Below are positions 37,336 to 46,075 of a stretch of 64,000 nucleotides of DNA, piece by piece. Under the pieces are notes generated by a model that did not search any database, was not told the origin of the DNA, and was given only the letters and a program-made list of their open reading frames with translations. The first letter of the stretch is position 1; every line of letters starts with the position of its first letter. The position numbers and the translations under genes were made by a program. The DNA is from Paenibacillaceae bacterium GAS479 (GTDB lineage Bacteria; Bacillota; Bacilli; Paenibacillales; Paenibacillaceae): positions 4,422,501 through 4,486,500 of the forward strand of contig LT629764.1 of the NCBI GenBank assembly GCA_900105225.1, given 5' to 3'.

Positions 37336-38262
37336 CTGGCCGTATATGTTGACGTGCTATTTTTGAGAGAGATGCTCGTAGACGGCTCTATGCTGCTGTT
37401 GACAGCCTGGATTCGGGGAGTGAAGGCCAGACCGCTACGCGTGCTGGCTGCGGCTGCGATCGGAGCCGTGTATGTTGTGCTGATGCTGTTTCCGCCGTTG
37501 TCTTTTCTTTTTACCGTAGTTGTTAAGGTGGCAATCTCTCTTGCCATGCTGCTGGTAGCTTTCGGTTTACAGGATACTCGCAGCTTTCTGCGTTATATCG
37601 GAGCTTTTTATGCGGTCAATTTCGTTGCGGCAGGGGCTGTACTCGGCATCCATTATCTGCTTCTGTCTGGATCGGACGAGGTATGGAACACGATGCGCTT
37701 TTTGCAGAACGGAATTTCGGCTGAGCTGGAAATGGGGGCCTGGTTCGTCATTTGTGTCGTCTGCATCGGCTTGTACTTGTTAAAATCTGTCGTTGCAGGC
37801 CGCAGGCAAAAGGAGCTCGTCCTTACCCATCTGGCTGAAGTTACGGTCATTATCGGAGACACCGAATATCGCTGCATCGGACTGGTAGATACGGGCAACC
37901 AGCTGTACGACCCGCTGTCGCGTACGCCTGTGATGGTTATGGAAGCTTCACTTTGGGAGGACGATATTCCTCCGGGATGGATGAAGGGAATCCGCGAGTG
38001 TCAGACCGATCGGCTAGTGGCTGGTCTCGGAGAGGACGAGTTCAAGTGGCAGGACCGGATCAGGCTGGTCCCTTACCGAGGAATCAACAAGGGAACCCAG
38101 TTCATGCTGGCGATCAAGCCGGATGGCGTCGTTATTGAAAGAGAAGGGATTCGGAGTGAATCCAGTAAAGTTTTGATCGGGCTCGATGGCGGCAAGCTGG
38201 TGGCGGACGGTTCCTACCGCGCAATTATACATCCCTCCCTGGTAGAGAACCGGGCGGGCTGA
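37336..38262 (+). CDS. spoIIGA: Pro-sigma-E processing peptidase SpoIIGA
   Basis: 308 codons. Membrane aspartic protease that activates pro-SigE after septation. Five N-terminal membrane segments, then a cytoplasmic protease domain with catalytic Asp185 in GLVDTGNQLYDP. The start is probably CTG 37336: an in-frame TGA at 37327 excludes anything earlier, AAGGTGA lies 6 bases upstream, and the resulting (M)AVYVDVLFLREML aligns with the start of B. subtilis SpoIIGA. The alternative is GTG 37354, which lacks a ribosome site and loses the first residues of the membrane segment. Confidence 0.9.
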   Translation: MAVYVDVLFLREMLVDGSMLLLTAWIRGVKARPLRVLAAAAIGAVYVVLMLFPPLSFLFTVVVKVAISLAMLLVAFGLQDTRSFLRYIGAFYAVNFVAAGAVLGIHYLLLSGSDEVWNTMRFLQNGISAELEMGAWFVICVVCIGLYLLKSVVAGRRQKELVLTHLAEVTVIIGDTEYRCIGLVDTGNQLYDPLSRTPVMVMEASLWEDDIPPGWMKGIRECQTDRLVAGLGEDEFKWQDRIRLVPYRGINKGTQFMLAIKPDGVVIEREGIRSESSKVLIGLDGGKLVADGSYRAIIHPSLVENRAG

Positions 38263-38290
38263 ACGATCTTGAATCGAGGAGATGGATCCC

Positions 38291-39013
38291 ATGATGGTGA
38301 AGCTGCGCTTAAATTTTCAATTGTATTATTATCGGTTGTTGTTCCTGTTGGGGCTCAAAAGTCAGGAAATCTATTATATCGGTGGAAGTGAAGCATTGCC
38401 TCCGCCGCTCACCCGTGAGGAAGAGGAGTATCTGCTAGAGCGGCTGCCCTCCGGCGACAGCGCGATTCGCGCGATGCTCATTGAGCGCAATCTTCGACTC
38501 GTCGTTTACATCGCCCGCAAGTTTGAGAACACTGGCATCCACATCGAGGATCTGGTATCGATCGGTGCGATCGGCTTAATCAAGGCGGTCAACACCTTTG
38601 ATCCCGAGAAAAAGATCAAACTGGCCACGTACGCTTCGCGCTGCATAGAGAACGAGATTCTGATGTTCCTGCGCCGCAACAGTAAAACTCGCACAGAGGT
38701 CTCATTCGACGAGCCGCTTAATATCGACTGGGACGGCAATGAGCTGCTGCTCTCCGATGTGCTAGGAACCGAGAATGATACGATTTATCGCAATATCGAG
38801 GAACAGGTCGACCGCAAGCTGCTGCATAAAGCGCTTGACAAGCTAACCGAGCGGGAGAGAATCATCATGGAGCTGCGCTTTGGGCTGGCTGACGGGGAAG
38901 AGAAAACCCAGAAGGATGTCGCGGATCAACTGGGCATCTCGCAGTCCTACATTTCCCGTCTGGAAAAGCGGATCATTAAGCGGCTCCGCAAGGAGTTTAA
39001 TAAGATGGTGTGA
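38291..39013 (+). CDS. sigE: RNA polymerase sigma-E factor precursor
   Basis: 240 residues. First mother-cell sigma factor of sporulation. N-terminal pro-sequence with amphipathic, membrane-binding character ([18 protein letters not shown]) before [14 protein letters not shown], removed by SpoIIGA. Regions 2 ([20 protein letters not shown]) and 4 ([20 protein letters not shown]) are nearly as in B. subtilis. Start ATG 38291, 9 bases after GAGGAG; ATG 38282 is too close to that site. Stands 28 bases after spoIIGA. Confidence 0.97.
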   Translation: MMVKLRLNFQLYYYRLLFLLGLKSQEIYYIGGSEALPPPLTREEEEYLLERLPSGDSAIRAMLIERNLRLVVYIARKFENTGIHIEDLVSIGAIGLIKAVNTFDPEKKIKLATYASRCIENEILMFLRRNSKTRTEVSFDEPLNIDWDGNELLLSDVLGTENDTIYRNIEEQVDRKLLHKALDKLTERERIIMELRFGLADGEEKTQKDVADQLGISQSYISRLEKRIIKRLRKEFNKMV

Positions 39014-39042
39014 GTCATCACGCAAGGCACACCGAAATAGAC

Positions 39043-39090
39043 AAGAGACGCATGCTGAGTTCCCAAAACCGGGAATCGGATGCGTCTCTT
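39043..39090. terminator. Terminator after sigE
   Basis: AAGAGACGCAT / ATGCGTCTCTT, 11 bp, with an inner TTCCC..GGGAA pairing. It separates sigE from the convergent dehydrogenase gene, showing sigG is not read from the spoIIG promoter through this point. Confidence 0.85.
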
Positions 39091-39139
39091 ATGTTTCCAA
39101 GTCTCTCTGTGAGGTCGGCTAATTTTCGGTACACGCGGA

Positions 39140-40477
39140 TCACACTAGACTAAGCGCCGCCTGAATACCGCTGGCAGCTGCTTGGGAAAGGGAACCGGTA
39201 CGGCCGGAGCAATCTCCGATAGCGTACAGGCCGGGCAGAGCCGTCTGGAAGTTAGAATCGGTTTCCAGGCGCGGAGCATAAAACTTGCTGTCTAGTGCAT
39301 AGAGCAGCGTGTTCTCATCCACCGGACAGCCGAGCAGCAGCTCCAGCGCCTCCAGAAATTCAAGCGTTGCCCGGATATAAAGCTCTGGCATTTCCTCCGT
39401 AAGCTGAGCTGGATCAGCTTCAAGCGAAGGCCGGACGGGGTTCGTTTCTAGCCTGAGAGCGGTGGTAGCGCGGCCAGCCTTTAGATCTGCAAGTCGCTGA
39501 ACAGCAATTCGCTCGCCACCCTGATTCACCGCTCCAATTACCTCTCGGGCGTACTCGTTAGCCAACTCCAGATTCGGGAACAGTCTCGGAACGAACAAGC
39601 TGAAATTCAAATTGCCGCTTTTGCCCCCTTGCTCCCGGAAGTTCTGGCCGTCAGCCATGACCAAGCCCTCTTGGTGTTTGCGGATAATGCGGCCGCTTGG
39701 ATTCATACAGTAGGTGGTCGCGCTGAAGCCGTCGCCGTCATAGCGGAGTTTGGTCTCGAAGGTATCTTGCAATATGGAATGGAGCTGTCCCCCGGGCATC
39801 TCCAAGCGGAGGCCCAGATCCAGTCGGGTAACGCTTGGTTCCAGGCCAAGCGGGCGAAGCATACTGGTTAGCCAGTTGCTGCCGCTGCGTCCGGTTGCCA
39901 GTATCAGCTTGTGCGTATCCACATGTTCACCACTGGCCATGCGTAGCCGATAGCCTACTCCGTTTCTGGAGATGGACTGAATATTGGCTTCAAATCGCAT
40001 TTCAATGGATGAGGCCAGTGCTTGCTGGAAACCATCCAGCACTTTATAGGACAGCTTTGTGCCAAGATGGCGAACGGTCGAAGTCAGCAGCTTGAGCCCG
40101 CTGTCAGCAGCTCGGCGGGCTAGCTTGTCGCTATGGGTTCGGTATGGTTCCGCTTCTGCAGCACCGTATAGGCATAGCAGCCGGTCGACCTCATTCATCA
40201 GCGACTGCAGCGCATCGGTCCCGAGCATGGATTCCAACTCACCGCCGAAGTCGCCGGTGAAGTTGTATTTACCTTCGGAGCGGCCGAGACCGCCGAAGCC
40301 GTAATACGCGGAGCAGTCGCTGCAATCGCATCTTAAGCTTTGCTTACGCAGGCAGCGACTATCGTTCAGTGCTTTGCCTTTATCGAGCAGCAGCACACGG
40401 CCGCCGCCCTTTTCCATCAATGTATGAGCAGCAAAGATGCCGCCCACACCGGCACCAATGATCGTTACGTCGTACAA
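39140..40477 (-). CDS. FAD-dependent dehydrogenase (COG2509-like)
   Basis: 445 residues. N-terminal FAD-binding Rossmann motif VTIIGAGVGGIFAAHTL with acidic LLLDKG strand end, a Cys-rich segment (SLRCDCSDC) near residue 50, LILATGRSGSNWL in the middle and LYAIGDCSGRTGSLSQAAASG at the C-terminus, the usual second FAD contact. The arrangement matches uncharacterised NAD(FAD)-utilising dehydrogenases. Physiological substrate unknown. First gene of the segment that separates sigE from sigG. Confidence 0.85.
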   Translation of the reverse strand: MYDVTIIGAGVGGIFAAHTLMEKGGGRVLLLDKGKALNDSRCLRKQSLRCDCSDCSAYYGFGGLGRSEGKYNFTGDFGGELESMLGTDALQSLMNEVDRLLCLYGAAEAEPYRTHSDKLARRAADSGLKLLTSTVRHLGTKLSYKVLDGFQQALASSIEMRFEANIQSISRNGVGYRLRMASGEHVDTHKLILATGRSGSNWLTSMLRPLGLEPSVTRLDLGLRLEMPGGQLHSILQDTFETKLRYDGDGFSATTYCMNPSGRIIRKHQEGLVMADGQNFREQGGKSGNLNFSLFVPRLFPNLELANEYAREVIGAVNQGGERIAVQRLADLKAGRATTALRLETNPVRPSLEADPAQLTEEMPELYIRATLEFLEALELLLGCPVDENTLLYALDSKFYAPRLETDSNFQTALPGLYAIGDCSGRTGSLSQAAASGIQAALSLV

Positions 40478-40560
40478 AAAACGTCCTCCTTATCGCTTCC
40501 CCCACGGGCAATTTACTCAGTTTCCGAGATATTTACTAGGCCCATTATCAGGTTAATCGC

Positions 40561-40818
40561 TTGACTGTGCAATCGGCAAATAAACAGATTAGCAGTACGT
40601 TCAATGTTGATGAGCGGTTTTACGCCTATGTTAAGTTTGATTATCGCTATTCAGATGGGGAGATGGGCGGCGTTTTACTAAATAAATTCGCGAGGTTGTT
40701 TAAAAAATTAGCCGCAGTTTATATTTTGTTAATCTTTTCTCTAGTGGCAGTTTCTATTTGTCCTTTATTCTATAGAAGCGGGCAACAAAGAAGGAACGAA
40801 TGGAGGATGATTTCATGA
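40561..40818 (+). CDS. Possible small membrane protein
   Basis: 85 codons from TTG, with one membrane segment (AAVYILLIFSLVAVSICPLF). The stop overlaps the next start as ATGA, as in coupled genes, but no clear ribosome site supports the TTG; an internal ATG would give ~51 residues. The region 40478-40814 is AT-rich. It may also be just the leader of the ankyrin gene. Confidence 0.3.
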   Translation: MTVQSANKQISSTFNVDERFYAYVKFDYRYSDGEMGGVLLNKFARLFKKLAAVYILLIFSLVAVSICPLFYRSGQQRRNEWRMIS

Positions 40819-41513
40819 GGATGGGGCTCATTATCGCCTTAGTTTGTACGCTCTTTTTACAGGGCTGCTCCTCGGAAAATAGAATTTCTTCACAAAATGA
40901 AGGAGGGAAAGCGACAACTATGGACCAACAATTACTTCAGGCTGCAGATCGTAAAGATGCGTCAGCGCTCGAAAAACTAATTAAAGATGGCGCCAACATC
41001 AATGCTCAGGATTCCAAAGGTAGAACGGCAGCAATGATCGCGACTTATAATAATGACATTGCATCGGCCAAAGTTATCCTTGAGGCAGGTGCTGACGTAA
41101 ACATTCAGGATGAAATGAAAAACACGCCATTCCTATATGCAGGTGCAGAAGGAAACCTTGAGATTTTAAAACTTACCATTGCTGCCGGGGCAGACCCGAC
41201 CATTACGAATCGCTACAACGGAACAGCGTTGATTCCGGCATCGGAGCACGGTTATACGGATGTCGTGCAAGAGCTGCTCACAAACACCAAAATCGATGTG
41301 AACCATGTTAATCGTCTTGGCTGGACCGCTTTGATGGAAGCAATTGTGTTAAATAACGGTAATGCCAATCAACAGGAGACAGTGCGGTTATTGATCGAGC
41401 ATGGGGCAGATGTTAATCTGCCCGATGAAGAAGGAGTCACTCCGCTGAAGCATGCGCGGCAAAGAGGCTTCGACCAAATCGTACAGCTATTAGTGCAAGC
41501 AGGAGCGAAATAA
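40815..41513 (+). CDS. Ankyrin-repeat lipoprotein
   Basis: 232 residues. Signal with lipobox LFLQGC (Cys17), so anchored on the outer face. After a short linker come about five ankyrin repeats (DGANINAQDSKGRTAAMIAT; AGADVNIQDEMKNTPFLYAG; HGADVNLPDEEGVTPLKHA). Ankyrins bind other proteins; partner unknown. Start ATG 40815 has GGAGGATG upstream. Monocistronic or coupled to the small ORF before it, and closed by a terminator. Confidence 0.88.
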   Translation: MRMGLIIALVCTLFLQGCSSENRISSQNEGGKATTMDQQLLQAADRKDASALEKLIKDGANINAQDSKGRTAAMIATYNNDIASAKVILEAGADVNIQDEMKNTPFLYAGAEGNLEILKLTIAAGADPTITNRYNGTALIPASEHGYTDVVQELLTNTKIDVNHVNRLGWTALMEAIVLNNGNANQQETVRLLIEHGADVNLPDEEGVTPLKHARQRGFDQIVQLLVQAGAK

Positions 41514-41518
41514 CCGGA

Positions 41519-41546
41519 AGAGGGGCTGATGAGCCCCTCTTTTTTA
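41519..41546 (+). terminator. Terminator after ankyrin gene
   Basis: AGAGGGGCT / AGCCCCTCT with a 4-base loop then TTTTTT. Confidence 0.92.
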
Positions 41547-41630
41547 CATTTATTAATTGACGGTGAGAAAGATTATCACTACAATGGTTTATATAGGTTT
41601 TTATTGCATAAATCAAGCAGAAATGCAGAA

Positions 41631-43361
41631 ATGAGTGAAGAGATGCTCCGCCGATTTTTCTCGCATTACAAACCCTACAAGGGACTGTTTATTTTAGACT
41701 TCACTTGTGCCGTTGTCGCCGGCCTCCTGGAGCTGGCATTCCCGCTAGCTGTCAATCGCTTTGTGGATGATCTACTGCCTGGAGGCGATTGGAGCCTTAT
41801 CGTTTGGGCATCCATAGGCTTGTTGGCGGTTTATGCTTTGTCAGCGCTACTTAATTATATCGTCACTTATTGGGGCCATATGCTTGGGATTAATATCGAA
41901 ACGGACATGCGCCGCAACTTGTTCGCTAAAGTCCAGAAGCTCAGCTTCCGCTTTTTTGACAACAACAAAACAGGCCATCTTATCGGGCGCATGACCAATG
42001 ACCTCAACGACATCGGGGAGCTAGCGCATCACGGGCCAGAGGACGCCTTCATCGCTGTCATGACGCTGATCGGCGCGTTCGGCCTGATGGCGTATCTCAA
42101 TCTGGAGCTGGCGATCATCACCTTCGTCATCATCCCCGTGCTGGCATGGATGATCATCTTTTTCGGTCGACGCATGAGCCGTACATACGAGCGGATGTTT
42201 GGCAATGTCGGCAATTTCAATGCACGTATCGAGGACAATGTTGGCGGCATCCGTGTTGTTCAATCTTTTGCCAACGAGAAGCATGAGAACAAGCTGTTCG
42301 CCGTTGAAAATCAAAACTATCGTGAAACAAAGCTTGTTGCTTACAAAACGCTATCTGCCAGTATGACGCTCAACTATATGATGATGCGCCTCATTACGAT
42401 TCTGATTCTGTTGTTCGGCGCCTGGTTCTACATTGATGGTCGTATCGAGATCGGCGAGTTCCTGGCTTTCCTGTTACTGTCTAATGTGTTTTTCCGTCCA
42501 ATTGAGAAAATTAATGCGATCATCGAGACCTATCCGAGGGGAATTGCCGGCTTCGCCCGTTATTGTGAGATTATGGACACGGAACCGGACATCAAGGATG
42601 CGCCGAACGCAGTGGAGATTGACCGTGTCACGGGCTCGATCGAGTTCAACAACGTCGGTTTCAGCTACGAGTCGGAGCGTCCCATTTTGCAAAACATCAA
42701 CTTCAGCATTAAGCCAGGGGAGACGGTCGCTTTTGTTGGGCCTTCCGGCGCAGGTAAAACGACCATATGCAGCTTGCTGCCGCGCTTCTATGATGTGAAC
42801 GAGGGTTCGATCAAAGTAGACGGTCGTGATATTCGCGACGTCACCGTGGAATCGCTGCGCCGTAATATTGGCATCGTGCAGCAGGATGTGTTCCTGTTCT
42901 CGGGTACAATTCGCGAAAATATCGCCTATGGCGATCTGGATGCGACAGACGAGCAAATCTGGGATGCGGCGCGCCGGGCGTCGCTCGATGAGCTAATTCG
43001 CTCTTTGCCAGAAGGCATGGACACGGTAATCGGCGAGCGTGGCGTGAAGCTTTCTGGGGGACAAAAGCAGCGCATGTCTATTGCCCGCATGTTCCTTAAA
43101 AATCCGCCGATTCTTATTTTGGATGAAGCGACCTCCGCGCTCGACACCGAGACGGAAGCAGCTATTCAGGCTGCGCTTGCGGAGCTGTCTGTCGGCCGCA
43201 CGACGCTGGTCATTGCACATCGTCTGAGCACAGTCAGAAACGCTGACCGCATTATGGTCGTCAATACGAGCGGTATCGCTGAACAGGGACGTCATCAGGA
43301 GCTGATCGCTGCTGGCGGCATCTACAGCCGACTGCATGTTGCCCAAGCAAGCCAGGCTTAA
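41631..43361 (+). CDS. ABC exporter, fused membrane and ATPase domains
   Basis: 576 residues. Six membrane segments in the first ~320 residues, then an ATPase with Walker A GPSGAGKTT, signature LSGGQKQR, Walker B ILILDEATSALD and switch His in VIAHRLS. Half-transporter of the MsbA/MdlB/YknV type, acting as dimer; this arrangement (MLRRFFSHYKPYKGLF start) is common in Firmicutes multidrug or lipid exporters. Start ATG 41631 or 41643 is uncertain as neither has a strong ribosome site; the longer frame to 41529 runs into a terminator. Substrate unknown. Confidence 0.9.
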   Translation: MSEEMLRRFFSHYKPYKGLFILDFTCAVVAGLLELAFPLAVNRFVDDLLPGGDWSLIVWASIGLLAVYALSALLNYIVTYWGHMLGINIETDMRRNLFAKVQKLSFRFFDNNKTGHLIGRMTNDLNDIGELAHHGPEDAFIAVMTLIGAFGLMAYLNLELAIITFVIIPVLAWMIIFFGRRMSRTYERMFGNVGNFNARIEDNVGGIRVVQSFANEKHENKLFAVENQNYRETKLVAYKTLSASMTLNYMMMRLITILILLFGAWFYIDGRIEIGEFLAFLLLSNVFFRPIEKINAIIETYPRGIAGFARYCEIMDTEPDIKDAPNAVEIDRVTGSIEFNNVGFSYESERPILQNINFSIKPGETVAFVGPSGAGKTTICSLLPRFYDVNEGSIKVDGRDIRDVTVESLRRNIGIVQQDVFLFSGTIRENIAYGDLDATDEQIWDAARRASLDELIRSLPEGMDTVIGERGVKLSGGQKQRMSIARMFLKNPPILILDEATSALDTETEAAIQAALAELSVGRTTLVIAHRLSTVRNADRIMVVNTSGIAEQGRHQELIAAGGIYSRLHVAQASQA

Positions 43362-43378
43362 GCTGTCCGGATTGTTCT

Positions 43379-43420
43379 AACCGCTGCGAGTCGTCATCGA
43401 CTCGCAGCGGTTTCTTTTCT
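43379..43420 (+). terminator. Terminator after ABC exporter
   Basis: Perfect 14-bp stem AACCGCTGCGAGTC / GACTCGCAGCGGTT, 6-base loop, T-rich tail. Confidence 0.93.
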
Positions 43421-44111
43421 TATTGAGCTTGTCTGCGGCACACGCGGCACGTCCGAGGCGCCAATTGAGCTAACCTGGGCGCTTATCCTCGGATTAGCCA
43501 AGCAGATCCGGCGCGAAAATGAGGCTTTGCGCGGCGGCGGTCCTTGGCAGAGTACGGTTGGCAGCGATTTGAATGGCCGCACGCTCGGCTTGCTCGGCCT
43601 GGGTAAAATCGGCAGCCGCGTGGCGGAGATCGGCCGAGTGTTCGGCATGCGCGTCATGGCGTGGATCCAGAATTTTACACCGGAGAAGGCTGCTGAAGGG
43701 GGAGTGGAGCTGGCGTCATCTATGGAAGCGCTGTTGGAGCAGAGCGATTATGTATCGATTCATCTTGTTTTAAGCGAGCGGACGAGGGGATTACTCGGTA
43801 GAGCGGAGCTGCAGAGGCTGAAACCTTCCGCATATCTCATCAATACTTCCCGGGCTGGCATTGTTGATCAGGAGGCGCTGATCCACCATCTGCAGCAGGA
43901 GCGGATCGCCGGTGCAGGTCTTGATGTGTTCCATACGGAGCCGCTGCCTGCGGATCATCCGTATCGGACTTTGCCCAATGTGCTGGCAACTCCGCATATT
44001 GGCTATGTGACAGACAGCAATTATAAACTTTATTTTGCCGATGCGGTCGAGGACATTGAAGCTTGGCTGGATGGGGCGCCGATTCGTCCTGTGCAGCCGT
44101 ATAAGCAGTAA
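43419..44111 (+). pseudogene. D-2-hydroxyacid dehydrogenase, 5'-truncated
   Basis: Frame encodes the C-terminal ~230 residues of a SerA-type dehydrogenase: VCGTRGTSEAPIELTWALIL, Rossmann GLLGLGKIGSRV, LINTSRAGIVDQEAL and the catalytic-His block PNVLATPHIGYVTDS. About 90-100 N-terminal residues (first part of the catalytic domain) are missing, and homology begins within ~10 bases of the exporter terminator, with no start codon or ribosome site there. This looks like a deletion that fused the terminator to the middle of the gene. An internal TTG at 43527 opens the longest ATG/GTG/TTG frame but would cut into the domain. Confidence 0.88.
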
Positions 44112-44192
44112 CTTAAGGAATAAATAATTTCAGTGTCCGTAATTTTGATTGTGCGACGGTCATTAAGATGCTTTGTAAATTAAAATGGGGCC

Positions 44193-44498
44193 GTCCCAAA
44201 AGCCCTAAAATGTACACGAAATAGAGTAGCACCAGCAAGACGGGAGGAGACTGAGCCAAGCTCAGCTTTCCTCCCGTCTTCGTTTATCTGCCGTAACGGA
44301 ACTGAGAAGCCTTATTCCGGGGAAATCGAAGGATTTCGAGGTGTAACGGAACGGAGAGACGCTATTTCGGCATTATCTTGGGACGATCATCATCGCTGAG
44401 CCAAATAACGCTTCTCCGTTCCGTTAGCTAGCTTGAACCCGTGTTTGATGGGAAATAAGCTCTCTGAGTTCCGTTAGATTTAAGGGGCTTTTGGGAAC
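44193..44498. repeat. ~306-bp nested inverted-repeat element with TAACGGAAC motifs
   Basis: Ends are inverted: GTCCCAAAAGCCCT against AGGGGCTTTTGGGAAC (12 bp perfect core). Inside, a TAACGGAAC motif occurs twice direct (44294, 44344) and twice inverted (ending 44426 and 44476). The outer pair share GGAACT, the inner pair GGAACGGAGA, so they match as nested arms. No open frame; could be a MITE-like or structured intergenic element. Confidence 0.8.
44238..44284. terminator. Hairpin inside the inverted-repeat element
   Basis: AGACGGGAGGA / TCCTCCCGTCT, 11 bp, with inner GAGC..GCTC pairing and a weak T-run. Could end transcripts from either side. Confidence 0.6.
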
Positions 44499-44513
44499 CC
44501 TCATAGAGTGAAA

Positions 44514-45824
44514 TTACTTATAAGCTTGGATGCCCAACAAAGTTTCCAAATCGACGATTTTATAGCCGTCTTTCTGTAATGCCTCAATAATGTACGGAAG
44601 CGCTTTGACAGTTTCCGATTGTTCCTTCGTAGAGTGCATAAGAATGATGTCTCCGTTTCTTACGTTAGAAACCACATTATTAACGATATTGTCCTTTTCC
44701 TTTTGCGACCAATCCAGCGTGTCTATTGACCAAAGCACAATGGAGTAACCGTCCTGCTTCGCGGCGGATACGACCTTGTCATCTGTTTCGCCGTATGGTG
44801 TTCGCAACATAGCGGGTGTCTTACCAATAATCTCTTTAATTGCATCTTCGGTTTCTTTCAGTTCGGAATGAATTTGATCCGAATTTTTTTTAGTTAAATC
44901 AACGTGGTTGTAACTATGGCTTAACACCAAATGTCCATTTTCATATGCTCTTTTTACAACATCCGGATATTGTTTGACTTGCTTACCGATGAAGAAGAAG
45001 CTTCCCTTTACCTTATGCTTATCCAGCGAGTCAAGAATAGCCGGAGTTGTCTGATTATCAGGACCGTCGTCAAAAGTTAGGGCGACCATCTTCTCGTTGG
45101 GACCGTTAAGAAATACGTTGTTTTTATGCGCTTTGGCGAAAGCTTTAGTTCTTTTGCGCCAATCCAGCATAGTCGTCCAAGCCTTTGACGATAATGCGTT
45201 TGATTTCCCCACAATATCCAATACATAATTTTCTTTGGATACACTTTGGACGCTTCCTGCCGAAAATACGGAAGTATGGTCGACCGAATTTGCTCCTTTT
45301 GGGATAATGAATTTTAACTGAATGTCTTGCTTAACGTTGTAAACGTAAATATCGTCCGTTCCGATCTCGGCTGTTTTGTCAGGGTTGCCAATGGACTTTA
45401 CGATACTTTCAAGCGTCAGCTTCTGAAGTCGAAGATCGTAAGAACGAGCGTCAAACAACAAACCGTTTGATTGGTTATAGCCGAAGGAAGAAGCATACCC
45501 GTTATACGTTACGTACATACCCGGTCCAACCGCGTCGACCTTATCTGGTTCTCCCCATTCTTGTCGTACTTGCTTTATTGTATTTCTGCCGACAATAAAT
45601 TCATTGTCTGCTGCTTTTCCTTCCCGTGCTAAATCCAGCAAACGCCTTGGGAAGTCAACGTCTTCGGAAGGCTTTACTGTCGGAGATGCAGAAGGAAGCG
45701 TTGTAGATGTAGGTGTAGGTGTAGGTTTTGGCGTTGTTGTTTCGTTCGAAGCTCCGCATGCGGATAAAATAAGTATCGTGATTGAGAGTGTAATCCATTT
45801 CAAAAAACTCTTGAATTTCTCCAT
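44514..45824 (-). CDS. Polysaccharide deacetylase lipoprotein
   Basis: 436 residues. Signal with lipobox LILSACG, Thr/Pro-rich linker, an unassigned middle domain (~60-235), then a NodB deacetylase domain: ALTFDDGPD (catalytic base and metal Asp), SHSYNHVDL (metal His pair), RTPYGE and ILMHST. Removes acetyl groups from a surface polysaccharide or peptidoglycan, outside the cell. Start ATG 45824 taken for AAAGGGG upstream and signal peptide. Monocistronic on the minus strand, divergent from the GntR-ABC operon. Confidence 0.9.
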   Translation of the reverse strand: MEKFKSFLKWITLSITILILSACGASNETTTPKPTPTPTSTTLPSASPTVKPSEDVDFPRRLLDLAREGKAADNEFIVGRNTIKQVRQEWGEPDKVDAVGPGMYVTYNGYASSFGYNQSNGLLFDARSYDLRLQKLTLESIVKSIGNPDKTAEIGTDDIYVYNVKQDIQLKFIIPKGANSVDHTSVFSAGSVQSVSKENYVLDIVGKSNALSSKAWTTMLDWRKRTKAFAKAHKNNVFLNGPNEKMVALTFDDGPDNQTTPAILDSLDKHKVKGSFFFIGKQVKQYPDVVKRAYENGHLVLSHSYNHVDLTKKNSDQIHSELKETEDAIKEIIGKTPAMLRTPYGETDDKVVSAAKQDGYSIVLWSIDTLDWSQKEKDNIVNNVVSNVRNGDIILMHSTKEQSETVKALPYIIEALQKDGYKIVDLETLLGIQAYK

Positions 45825-45990
45825 TTTTAAACTAAATCCCCTTTGTAAGTTGAGATTGTTGTTTTGAATCGCCCTTTTATTGTAGACAAGCAAATCAGGT
45901 TTGAATCGCGGGGCGAATACAGAGCCGAGAAGTTAGGTGAAGGTTTTATCAAGATACTATAAATACAGCAATATCCGAAATAAACAACTA

Positions 45991-46019
45991 TTGACAGTTA
46001 AGTGTATGAAGGGCATAAT
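45991..46019 (+). promoter_or_regulatory. Sigma-A promoter of the GntR-ABC operon
   Basis: TTGACA (45991-45996), 17-base spacer, CATAAT (46014-46019). The first operator overlaps spacer and -10. Confidence 0.8.
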
Positions 46020-46023
46020 ACAC
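46002..46023. promoter_or_regulatory. GntR operator 1
   Basis: GTGTA-N12-TACAC, overlapping the promoter; identical layout to operator 2. Confidence 0.7.
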
Positions 46024-46030
46024 ATATCAA

Positions 46031-46052
46031 GTGTATGAACTACTTAGTACAC
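46031..46052. promoter_or_regulatory. GntR operator 2
   Basis: GTGTA-N12-TACAC, starting 29 bases after operator 1, just before the GntR gene. YtrA-type GntR proteins often bind such sites in their own promoter. Confidence 0.7.
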
Positions 46053-46075
46053 ACACTTAATAGGCGAGGTGTGAG

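Larger units (their letters stand above)
44112..44513. other. Intergenic region holding a large inverted-repeat element
   Basis: Apart from the element at 44193-44498 and its internal terminator-like hairpin, no gene is visible. Confidence 0.7.
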
